A stretch of DNA of 5,074 nt, from assembly GCA_030837265.1 (NCBI GenBank), contig JAUPKV010000474.1:1-5074 (forward strand). Reading direction: 5' to 3'. Numbering within the stretch: the first letter of the stretch is position 1; each line of letters begins with the position of its first letter. The position numbers and the translations under genes were made by a program. Below, in pieces: positions 1-5,074 of this stretch. The notes below the pieces were generated by a model, which saw only the letters and a program-made list of their open reading frames with translations, searched no databases and was not told the DNA's origin. The stretch is from Methanobacteriota archaeon. GTDB taxonomy: Archaea; Halobacteriota; Methanosarcinia; Methanosarcinales; Methanosarcinaceae.

Positions 1-848
1 AGGACACATCCCTGAACCATAGAGAAGTCCCTTGCAAAGATCGAGTCTACAAGGAGCTTTCCGATGCCTGGCCAGGAGAATATTGTCTCCACTATTACGG
101 CTCCCCCAAAAAGGTAGCCCAATTGCATTCCTGCAAATGTAATAACCGGGAGGAGAGCATTTTTCAAGGCGTGCCGGAAAAGGACAGTATACTCATCAAA
201 CCCTCTGGCGCGTGCAGCTAAAATGTATTCCTGCCCCAGTACTTCCAGCAGGCTGGTACGGGTAAGCCTTGCTGTCACTGAAGACATTGAAGTTCCAAGG
301 GTAAGGGCAGGAAGAACAAGGTGATTCAGGCTTCCGTACCCGAAGCTGGGAAAAATATGAAGAGTCAGGGAAAAAAGCCAGATCAGAAGAATCCCAAGCC
401 AGAAGTTAGGAATTGAAACACCTATCAGGGAAACAAACATGCAGCCATTGTCAAGCAGCGTATTTTTCCGGAGGGCGCCCAGGATTCCTGCAGGCAGGGC
501 AATTAGCAGGGAGATCAGCAAGCCGGCAACTGTAAGTTCTAGAGTTGCAGGTAACTTTAAGAGAACTTCTTCAAGGACATTATCTGAAGTTACGAACGAC
601 CTGCCAAGATCCAGGTGCAGGAGATGGTCCATCCATATGAAGTACTGGATATAAACAGGAGCATCAAGTCCTTCGGCTGCCCTGACGGATTCGATCTGGC
701 CTGCATTCAGGTCCTGTCCGTATCTCTCAAGGGCTATTAACTCTGCCGGGTCGCCTGGCGCAAGGTACATCGCAAAAAAAGAAACAAGAGTGACTCCTGC
801 GATCACCACCGAAACCATGGCCAGGCGTTTTGCTATATACTTCCACAT
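1..848 (-). CDS. nikB: ABC importer permease, NikB/DppB family (3' end beyond window)
   Basis: This is an integral membrane subunit of a nickel/peptide-type ABC importer (BPD_transp_1 fold), which would form the translocation channel with a second permease. The reading frame is open from an ATG at 848 to the left edge, giving 282 codons. About 30 residues, including the last membrane helix, should be missing compared with a usual length of 305-320. Visible features are an N-terminal helix (about residues 9-29) ending in the family motif LAPGDP (29-34), the segment HLDLGRS (78-84) typical of NikB/DppB proteins, hydrophobic segments at about 103-124, 137-163 and 177-192, the EAA loop that contacts the ATPase (E207, AAR 211-213, G216, LP 233-234), and the late signature ETIFSWPGIG (254-263). 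It lies 66 bp downstream of the binding-protein gene on the same strand, so cotranscription is likely. The family is certain; nickel rather than peptide transport is inferred from the neighbouring NikA-like protein. Confidence 0.93.
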   Translation of the reverse strand, partial: MWKYIAKRLAMVSVVIAGVTLVSFFAMYLAPGDPAELIALERYGQDLNAGQIESVRAAEGLDAPVYIQYFIWMDHLLHLDLGRSFVTSDNVLEEVLLKLPATLELTVAGLLISLLIALPAGILGALRKNTLLDNGCMFVSLIGVSIPNFWLGILLIWLFSLTLHIFPSFGYGSLNHLVLPALTLGTSMSSVTARLTRTSLLEVLGQEYILAARARGFDEYTVLFRHALKNALLPVITFAGMQLGYLFGGAVIVETIFSWPGIGKLLVDSIFARDFSMVQGCV

Positions 849-914
849 AGATTTTATTCCTGCGTTTTATTCCCTTTTATTCCTGCTTTTCCTGTTTTTA
901 ATTCTGTTTCAAAT
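849..914 (-). promoter_or_regulatory. nikA-nikB intercistronic spacer with repeated SD-like motif
   Basis: The 66-bp spacer between the two transport genes contains a purine-rich motif three times, read on the minus strand. GCAGGAATAAAA occurs at 886-875 and 863-852, and a shorter GGGAATAAAA lies between them at 874-865. The copy nearest the permease start places AGGA about 9-10 nt before the ATG and is the likely ribosome binding site. I see no terminator hairpin here, which fits read-through from the binding-protein gene into the permease gene. Confidence 0.5.
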
Positions 915-2489
915 TCACTTCCTTTCCAGATAAACTCCTGAAAGGTCAAGCCAGGGGTCCTCGGCAGTTATCACAAAACCTTTTACCGCCGGGCCGCTTG
1001 CTACTACCTTTTCTTCATGTACAAGGTAGAAAGCCGGAACTTCTTCTGTTACAGACTCCTGCAAGGAGTAATAGAGTTCCTGCTGTTTCTGCGGGTCCAC
1101 GGTCGAATCTGCTGCATCTACGAGCTTGTCATAGGTTTCATTGTGATAGTGGGAGTACGGACTCTTTGAATAATGCACAAAGAAGTGTTTCGGGTAAGGG
1201 CCCCAGGTAAAATAGCCGCTTCTCAGTATCATACCAAAGTCTCCGGCACTTTCGAGTTTGCTGATTGCTCCGTCGTCAAGTACCTGGATTTTCACGTCCA
1301 TTCCTACTTTTCTCAGGTCTTCCTGTACAACCTGACCCATGGGAGTGTGTCTTGCGGCCCAGACTCCCTTGCTCACGAGCAAGGTCACGTTTAAAGGATT
1401 TCCATCTTTATCTAAAATTCCATCCCCGTTGGAATCTTTCCATCCGGCTTCGTTAAGAAGAGCTTTTGACTTTTCAAGATCCGGAATATATGTCTTCAGG
1501 TTAGGGTTCGAATACATCATATTAGGGGAATAGGGCCTTCCGCCTGCCGACTTTCCGATGCCGTCAAGAACTTTGTTTACAATTACTTCGGTATCGATGG
1601 CATAGGCAACACTCTGGCGTACCTTCGTGTCATTGAAAGGAGTTTTGTCGCAATTGAACTGCAGGAAATCCGTAAAGGTACTCAACTTCCTATGCACCTG
1701 GATACCTTCTTTGGCTGCGAGACTCTTGACCTCGTATTCCGGAACCTTGATAAGCATGTCCAGCTCCCCGTTTTCAAAAGCCATTACCTGCGTAGAAGAA
1801 TCAGGGATTATTTTAAAAACAACTTTGTCCAGCCGGGACTTATTTCCCCAGTAAGCATCATTTCTTGTGAGCACTACTTCTTGATCTTTTGTTTGTGATT
1901 CAAACTTGAAAGGCCCTGTCCCTACTGGTTTGACAAAATTTCCATCCTTATCGAGACAACCGGGACCCATTACCGGCCAGGCTACATGTGTCAGGTAAAA
2001 AGGCAGAGGCATGGGCTTTTGGAGGACAAATTTTACGGTGTAGTTATCAAGAGCTTCGACACTTTTTATCGGTTTAAGTACTGCCTGTCTTACATAAGAC
2101 TTATTCGAGTAGGAAAAGACAACCGAATCCGCGTTAAAAGGCGTACCGTCATGGAAGGTCACATCCTTTTGCAGGTGAAAGATCCAGGTCGTCCCGTTGT
2201 CAGCAGTTTCCCAGGATTCGGCAAGTCCCGGGGTAATCTTCAGGTCAGAGTCGAGCCTTACCAGGGTCTCATATACCTGAGCCCAGACAAACCTGGCATC
2301 ACCGTCTGCAAACTTATCGAGATACCAGTTATTGACATCCGAACTTATGCCCACAGTAAGACCCTGGGAATTTGTACCGGAACTATTTGCTTTGGCAGTT
2401 CCCTCTTTTTGTTCACCTATACAGGCACTTGCACCAATTACTGCAATTAATATGCAGGCTAATAAAATAGATTTGAAATTCCAGTTCAT
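915..2489 (-). CDS. nikA: ABC importer substrate-binding lipoprotein, NikA-like (SBP_bac_5)
   Basis: This is a complete 524-residue extracytoplasmic solute-binding protein that would deliver its ligand to the permease encoded downstream. The N-terminus is a lipoprotein signal: a short charged start, a hydrophobic core (residues 8-20), and ASAC with the likely lipidated cysteine C23, followed by a Ser/Thr/Gly-rich linker. SBP_bac_5 hallmarks follow in order: LAESWE (89-94), FHDGTPFNADSVVFS (112-126), VGTGPFKFE (189-197), NDAYWG (210-215) and VRQSVAYAID (290-299). The C-terminal segment FGMI (418-421), WGPYP (429-433) and the His-containing SPYSHYH (443-449) resembles the corresponding part of bacterial NikA more than DppA or OppA, which is the basis for the nickel call. 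A calcium-loop-like motif DSNGDGILD lies at 352-360. Its length is typical. The start is fixed by a GAGGA six nt upstream of the ATG and by the signal peptide. Family certain; substrate moderately likely, with peptide or another metal complex as the alternative. Confidence 0.92.
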   Translation of the reverse strand: MNWNFKSILLACILIAVIGASACIGEQKEGTAKANSSGTNSQGLTVGISSDVNNWYLDKFADGDARFVWAQVYETLVRLDSDLKITPGLAESWETADNGTTWIFHLQKDVTFHDGTPFNADSVVFSYSNKSYVRQAVLKPIKSVEALDNYTVKFVLQKPMPLPFYLTHVAWPVMGPGCLDKDGNFVKPVGTGPFKFESQTKDQEVVLTRNDAYWGNKSRLDKVVFKIIPDSSTQVMAFENGELDMLIKVPEYEVKSLAAKEGIQVHRKLSTFTDFLQFNCDKTPFNDTKVRQSVAYAIDTEVIVNKVLDGIGKSAGGRPYSPNMMYSNPNLKTYIPDLEKSKALLNEAGWKDSNGDGILDKDGNPLNVTLLVSKGVWAARHTPMGQVVQEDLRKVGMDVKIQVLDDGAISKLESAGDFGMILRSGYFTWGPYPKHFFVHYSKSPYSHYHNETYDKLVDAADSTVDPQKQQELYYSLQESVTEEVPAFYLVHEEKVVASGPAVKGFVITAEDPWLDLSGVYLERK

Positions 2490-2495
2490 AAAAAA

Positions 2496-2500
2496 TCCTC
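2496..2500 (-). promoter_or_regulatory. Ribosome binding site of the NikA-like gene
   Basis: On the minus strand GAGGA is followed by six T's and then the ATG at 2489. This is a good match and spacing for an archaeal Shine-Dalgarno sequence, and it supports the chosen start. Confidence 0.7.
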
Positions 2501-2614
2501 ATTATGCAAACGGACTATTAATCTCAAGTTCCAACAGCTCCGCTATACCTCGACAGACCGGACGCAATAATGTAATAGAAAAAATGCTTGCTTCAAAATT
2601 TATTATTTTAAGTG

Positions 2615-2624
2615 ATATTTTTAA
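2615..2624 (-). promoter_or_regulatory. Possible TATA box for the nik operon
   Basis: On the minus strand TTAAAAATAT resembles the archaeal TATA element. It would place a transcription start near 2590, giving a leader of about 100 nt, which is plausible for Methanosarcina. The region is so AT-rich that similar matches occur by chance; a nearby alternative is the AAAATAATAAATTTT stretch closer to the gene. Confidence 0.25.
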
Positions 2625-2809
2625 TAATTAGACTTTGATGTAATATCGTAATATTTTATCAGATAAAAAAGTTCTCTTTTAATATTAAATGTAAACGCTG
2701 TTAAATAAATTTATTATTTCTCAAGAAAGTCCATTTTTTAGAGCTGAATAATAGCTTCTCTGTGTGATTGTTTTGATCTATCCGTTTTATAGTCGAGTAA
2801 TATGGACAA

Positions 2810-2822
2810 TTTGAAGTTCAAA
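2810..2822. repeat. Perfect 13-bp dyad upstream of the hairpin
   Basis: TTTGAAGTTCAAA is a perfect inverted repeat centred on G2816. It contains G and C positions, so it is a little less likely to be chance than the AT-only palindromes nearby. It could be a protein-binding operator or, in RNA, a small hairpin with a loop of about five nucleotides. No function can be read from the sequence. Confidence 0.35.
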
Positions 2823-2844
2823 ATGCTAAAATCAGTTCCAGAGG

Positions 2845-2879
2845 CTTGAATAGGTTTTATCCTGTTCATAAGTTTTTTT
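2845..2879 (+). terminator. Orphan terminator-like hairpin with T7 tail
   Basis: GAATAGG (2848-2854) pairs with CCTGTTC (2861-2867) over seven pairs, one of them G-U, with a six-base TTTTAT loop. The outer CTT (2845-2847) pairs with AAG (2870-2872) past a two-base bulge. Seven T's follow immediately (2873-2879). This has the form of an intrinsic terminator on the plus strand; archaeal RNA polymerase terminates at U-rich tracts, with or without hairpins. No plus-strand gene lies upstream in the window, so it would terminate either an unannotated small RNA or the early leader of the S-layer transcript. The minus strand lacks a T tract here, so it does not serve the nik operon. Confidence 0.5.
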
Positions 2880-2951
2880 GTGTAATTTCATCACTTATAA
2901 TAATAATCTAATAATAAACACATAACATTAGACTATTTACAATTATTTTAG

Positions 2952-2960
2952 TTTAAAATA
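2952..2960 (+). promoter_or_regulatory. Possible TATA box for the S-layer gene
   Basis: TTTAAAATA is the closest match to the archaeal TATA consensus in the 200 bp upstream of the S-layer gene. It would give a start near 2983 and a leader of about 100 nt. An alternative is ATAAAAATA at about 3007-3015, giving a leader of about 50 nt. Sequence alone cannot decide between them in this AT-rich context. Confidence 0.28.
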
Positions 2961-3073
2961 ATAAGATTTATTAACTAAATATTTCAATTTCTTGTTACTT
3001 TTCAGCATAAAAATAACAAAAGAGCGTAAAATTGATAATCTTTTTAGCAAATTGACTAAAACGTAACGAGAAC

Positions 3074-3082
3074 AAGGCGAGG
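3074..3082 (+). promoter_or_regulatory. Ribosome binding site of the S-layer gene
   Basis: AAGGCGAGG lies just before the ATG at 3087. GAGG is only four nt from the start, and AAGG is nine nt from it. Either could pair with the 3' end of archaeal 16S rRNA. Together with the signal peptide that begins at this ATG, this fixes the start codon. Confidence 0.6.
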
Positions 3083-3086
3083 CATT

Positions 3087-5074
3087 ATGAAATCTGAAAT
3101 TCAAAAATTTTTATCTTCATTTCTTATTGTAATCACAGCTTTTTCAATGATTGTTCCCTCAGGATTTGCAGCTCCGTCTCTAGCTGTCACCGGTCTTCCC
3201 TTAGACACCAATGAAACCTTATCTGACGGCTTCTGCTGGAATGCAAGCACTTTTGGAGGCTTTAACTACCAGATAAACAAAAATAAAGAATATGCTTCAG
3301 AAAACTGGATTGGAGAACGCCTTCAGTATATCGAAAAAGACGGGCAGGATAAACTTGGAAAAAATAATCCGGGAAATCATACAATAGGGGAAGGAGAACT
3401 CGTGTACTCAACCCAGCCAGTCTCAAGTAAATATGAACTTGTTTCCGACCTTGAGCTGAATGCCAACACAACTCCTAAGAAACTTGGCGGGATGTTCTAC
3501 TATAAGCTTCCCTGGTTTGGAAAACCGTATGTTACTGTTGGAAACGATTCAACCTGGCTTTCAAATCTCGTATTCAGTCAAAATAGCAGTGAAAAGAAAA
3601 ACTTAAAGGCAGGAGAGTCCTGGGACCTGGGTAAAAATTACTCTTTAAACGTTAATCAAGTTGATGTGGATGGCAAAAAAGTCTGGTTCTCCCTATCTAA
3701 AAATGGAACAGAGCTAGAGTCGGGAATTGTGAACACAGACGGGACTATTGCAGACAAGACATTTGTAGCAACTGCAGATATCGGAGGCGGAAGTGACCAG
3801 ATCTACTTTATCACTTATGTGGATTCCGTTTTCACAAGTGCTTTTAGTTCCTTTGCAGTCTTCAAGTGCACCTGGCTCATTGACAGAGATGACCTGATAC
3901 ATATAGATAGTGGAAACGAATATCAGGGTTTTAAGGTGAAGGAAGCTTTAAAAAGCGGAATTGTCCTGGAAAATAATAGGTCCATCACTATTGACCTGGA
4001 TAAGGATGAGAAAACTTATTTCACCGATTCCTGGTATTTCCAGACTTCTGATGAAGGAAAAGGAAGTTCATCTCCGGAAGGTTACATAATCTACCCGGCA
4101 AAAGAACTTAAAACCCCCGGAAATTACACTTTAAGAGGTATTCCTTTAGATACAAATGAAACTCCATCTAATGGCTTCATTTGGAACGCAATCACTTTTA
4201 GTGGCTTTAACTATCAGGTAAACAAAAATAAAGATTATGTGGCTGCTAAAAACTGGTTGGGCGAGCGCCTTCAGTATGTCGAAAAAGACGGCCAGGATGA
4301 GCTTGGAAAAGGTAATCCCGGAAACCACGTAATAGGAGAAGGGGAACTCGTGTATTCAACCCGGCCAGTTTCAACTAAATTCGACCTTGTTTCCGATCTT
4401 GGATTGAATGCCAATACGAGTACTAATAAATTTGGCGGGATGTTCTTCTATAAGCTACCCTGGTTCGGAAAACAGTATGTTACTGTTGGAAATGATTCCA
4501 CCTGGCTTGCAAACCAGGTAATCAGTCAGTCCAGCAGTGAGAAAAAAGAATTAAAAGCCGGAGAGTCCTGGATCCTGGGTAAGAACTATTCTTTAGTCGC
4601 TAATCAGGTTGATGTGGATGGCAAAAAAGTCTGGTTCTCCCTGTGTAAAAACGGAAGAGAGATCGACTCAGGAGTTGTGAACTCGGACGGGCCTCTTGCA
4701 GACAGGATATTTACAGCAACTGCAGACATCGGAGGCGGAAGTGACCAGCTCTACTTTATCACTTACGTGGATTCAGTTTTCCAAAGTTCCGATAGCTCCT
4801 TTGCAGTTTTCAAATACACCTGGCTTATTGACAAAGATGATTTAATTCATATTCAGAGCGGAGATACATATCAGGGTTTTGAGGTTAAAAAAGCCTCAAG
4901 TAATGAAATTGTTCTAGAAAACTCGAATGCAATTACCTTAACTCTAGACAAAGACGTAAAGAATTACTTCACCGACTCCTGGTATTTCCAAACTTCCGAT
5001 GAAGGAAAAGGCAGCACCTCTCCATTGGGTTACGTCATATGTCCCGCAGCCGACATTACTGTCGATAGCAAAGC
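3087..5074 (+). CDS. S-layer protein with two tandem DUF1608-type domains (3' end beyond window)
   Basis: This is a secreted cell-envelope protein of the Methanosarcina S-layer family, whose best-known member is MA0829 of M. acetivorans. The frame is open for 662 codons from the ATG to the right edge. Residues 1-28 form a Sec signal peptide (K2, K7, hydrophobic core 12-23, likely cleavage after SGFA or the next Ala). Two homologous domains follow, at about 34-338 and 349-654, offset by 315-316 residues. Both contain ERLQY, EKDGQD, NPGNH, GEGELVYST, LPWFGK, YVTVGNDSTWL, VDVDGKKVWFSL, ATADIGGGSDQ, YFITYVDSVF, DSWYFQTSDEGKGS and related blocks. There are 13 N-X-S/T sequons, four of them shared by both copies, as expected for a glycosylated surface protein. 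Visible length already nearly equals a two-domain family member, but the C-terminal tether and membrane helix are not reached. It could be the main S-layer protein or one of several paralogues. Confidence 0.93.
   Translation, partial: MKSEIQKFLSSFLIVITAFSMIVPSGFAAPSLAVTGLPLDTNETLSDGFCWNASTFGGFNYQINKNKEYASENWIGERLQYIEKDGQDKLGKNNPGNHTIGEGELVYSTQPVSSKYELVSDLELNANTTPKKLGGMFYYKLPWFGKPYVTVGNDSTWLSNLVFSQNSSEKKNLKAGESWDLGKNYSLNVNQVDVDGKKVWFSLSKNGTELESGIVNTDGTIADKTFVATADIGGGSDQIYFITYVDSVFTSAFSSFAVFKCTWLIDRDDLIHIDSGNEYQGFKVKEALKSGIVLENNRSITIDLDKDEKTYFTDSWYFQTSDEGKGSSSPEGYIIYPAKELKTPGNYTLRGIPLDTNETPSNGFIWNAITFSGFNYQVNKNKDYVAAKNWLGERLQYVEKDGQDELGKGNPGNHVIGEGELVYSTRPVSTKFDLVSDLGLNANTSTNKFGGMFFYKLPWFGKQYVTVGNDSTWLANQVISQSSSEKKELKAGESWILGKNYSLVANQVDVDGKKVWFSLCKNGREIDSGVVNSDGPLADRIFTATADIGGGSDQLYFITYVDSVFQSSDSSFAVFKYTWLIDKDDLIHIQSGDTYQGFEVKKASSNEIVLENSNAITLTLDKDVKNYFTDSWYFQTSDEGKGSTSPLGYVICPAADITVDSK
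3186..4100 (+). repeat. S-layer duplication domain, copy 1
   Basis: This encodes residues 34-338, from VTGLPLDTNET to GYIIYPA. It aligns block by block with copy 2, with one residue fewer (YASENW at 69-74 against YVAAKNW at 384-390). Cysteines occur at 50 and 261, where copy 2 has Ile365 and Tyr577. Sequons lie at N42, N52, N127, N153, N166, N184, N206 and N297. A short linker (residues 339-348) joins the copies and carries another at N346. Confidence 0.9.
4131..5048 (+). repeat. S-layer duplication domain, copy 2
   Basis: This encodes residues 349-654, from LRGIPLDTNET to GYVICPA, and appears complete by comparison with copy 1. Cysteines occur at 520 and 652, where copy 1 has Ser204 and Tyr336. 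Sequons are N357, N443, N469 and N500, all four at positions also used in copy 1. A further eight residues (ADITVDSK) begin the region after the domain before the window ends. Confidence 0.9.

Larger units (their letters stand above)
2490..3086. other. Divergent AT-rich intergenic region without a convincing protein gene
   Basis: These 597 bp separate the leftward nik genes from the rightward S-layer gene and must contain both promoters. The content is very AT-rich, with runs such as repeated TAATAA around 2897-2917. Apart from the terminator-like hairpin at 2845-2879, structured elements are short dyads: TTTAATATTAAA at 2678-2689, AATAAATTTATT at 2704-2715, TTTTAT-CAG-ATAAAA at 2654-2668 and TTTGAAGTTCAAA at 2810-2822. 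A GTAATAT tandem repeat lies at 2640-2646 and 2648-2654. The AT-only dyads may be chance. I see no tRNA, transposon end or long reading frame. Confidence 0.8.

Noticed and set aside
439..654. 71-codon plus-strand frame opposite the permease gene
   Set aside because: It is antisense to a clear NikB/DppB-family coding sequence and rich in Arg/Ser with no family resemblance.
1986..2450. 154-codon open frame on the plus strand opposite the NikA-like gene
   Set aside because: It lies wholly antisense to a well-supported gene, its translation shows no recognisable domain, and its openness follows from the codon use of the real gene.
2332..2631. 99-codon plus-strand frame spanning the NikA-like start and the intergenic region
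   Set aside because: Most of it is antisense to the signal-peptide region of the NikA-like gene and the rest reads through AT-rich spacer; there is no domain or conservation signal.
2640..2668. GTAATAT tandem repeat and TTTTAT-CAG-ATAAAA dyad considered as a NikR operator
   Set aside because: They do not match the spacing or sequence of NikR sites I know, and short AT-only repeats are common in this spacer.
2717..2739. TTTC-TCAA-GAAA mini-hairpin followed by GTCCA and six T's
   Set aside because: A four-pair AU-rich stem separated from the T run by five bases is too weak to call a terminator.
2740..2759. AGAGCT / AGCTTCT stem with one bulge and a seven-base loop
   Set aside because: It has only six pairs plus a bulge, with no T tract downstream on either strand and no context; expected by chance.
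2890..2925. Runs of TAATAA considered as a CRISPR-like or iteron repeat
   Set aside because: They are low-complexity AT sequence with irregular spacing and no distinct spacers.
3262..4328. Three minus-strand frames of 60-69 codons (3262-3471, 3714-3902, 4146-4328) opposite the S-layer gene
   Set aside because: All are antisense shadows of the S-layer coding sequence, without ribosome binding sites or recognisable products.

Overview
The window looks like chromosomal DNA of a methanogenic archaeon of the genus Methanosarcina or a close relative. The strongest sign is the right-hand gene, which encodes an S-layer protein built from the duplicated domain (DUF1608 / Pfam S-layer family) that I know essentially from Methanosarcinales. 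Supporting signs are very AT-rich spacers around moderately AT-rich genes, archaeal-style GAGG ribosome binding sites, and a long upstream region before the surface-protein gene. The genus call is inference from family knowledge, not from a database match.

Layout. Positions 1-848 (minus strand) hold the first 282 codons of an inner-subunit permease of the NikB/DppB family; its C-terminus lies beyond the left edge. Positions 915-2489 (minus strand) hold a complete lipoprotein substrate-binding protein of the SBP_bac_5 family that most resembles NikA. The two genes are co-directional, 66 bp apart, and in the usual binding-protein-then-permease order, so they start an ABC importer operon. The second permease and two ATPases expected in a nikABCDE-type operon would lie to the left of the window. 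Nickel is a plausible cargo (coenzyme F430, CO dehydrogenase/acetyl-CoA synthase and hydrogenases all need it), but a peptide or metallophore-type cargo cannot be excluded.

Positions 2490-3086 form a 597-bp divergent intergenic region with no convincing protein gene. It must carry the promoters of both flanking genes. It also holds a good plus-strand hairpin followed by seven T's (2845-2879), which looks like a terminator although no plus-strand gene precedes it. A 15-codon reading frame ends inside that hairpin, and a perfect 13-bp dyad lies just upstream. This is the least explained part of the window.

Positions 3087-5074 (plus strand) hold an S-layer protein gene that runs off the right edge. 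The visible 662 residues are a signal peptide and two tandem copies of a domain of about 315 residues. The C-terminal tether and membrane anchor expected in this family are not in the window. The permease and S-layer genes are cut by the window edges; nothing in them suggests frameshift or decay.

The window is mostly ordinary for a Methanosarcina genome. I see no CRISPR array, insertion sequence, tRNA or rRNA, and no clearly new system. The orphan terminator-like element upstream of the S-layer gene is the main point worth testing.
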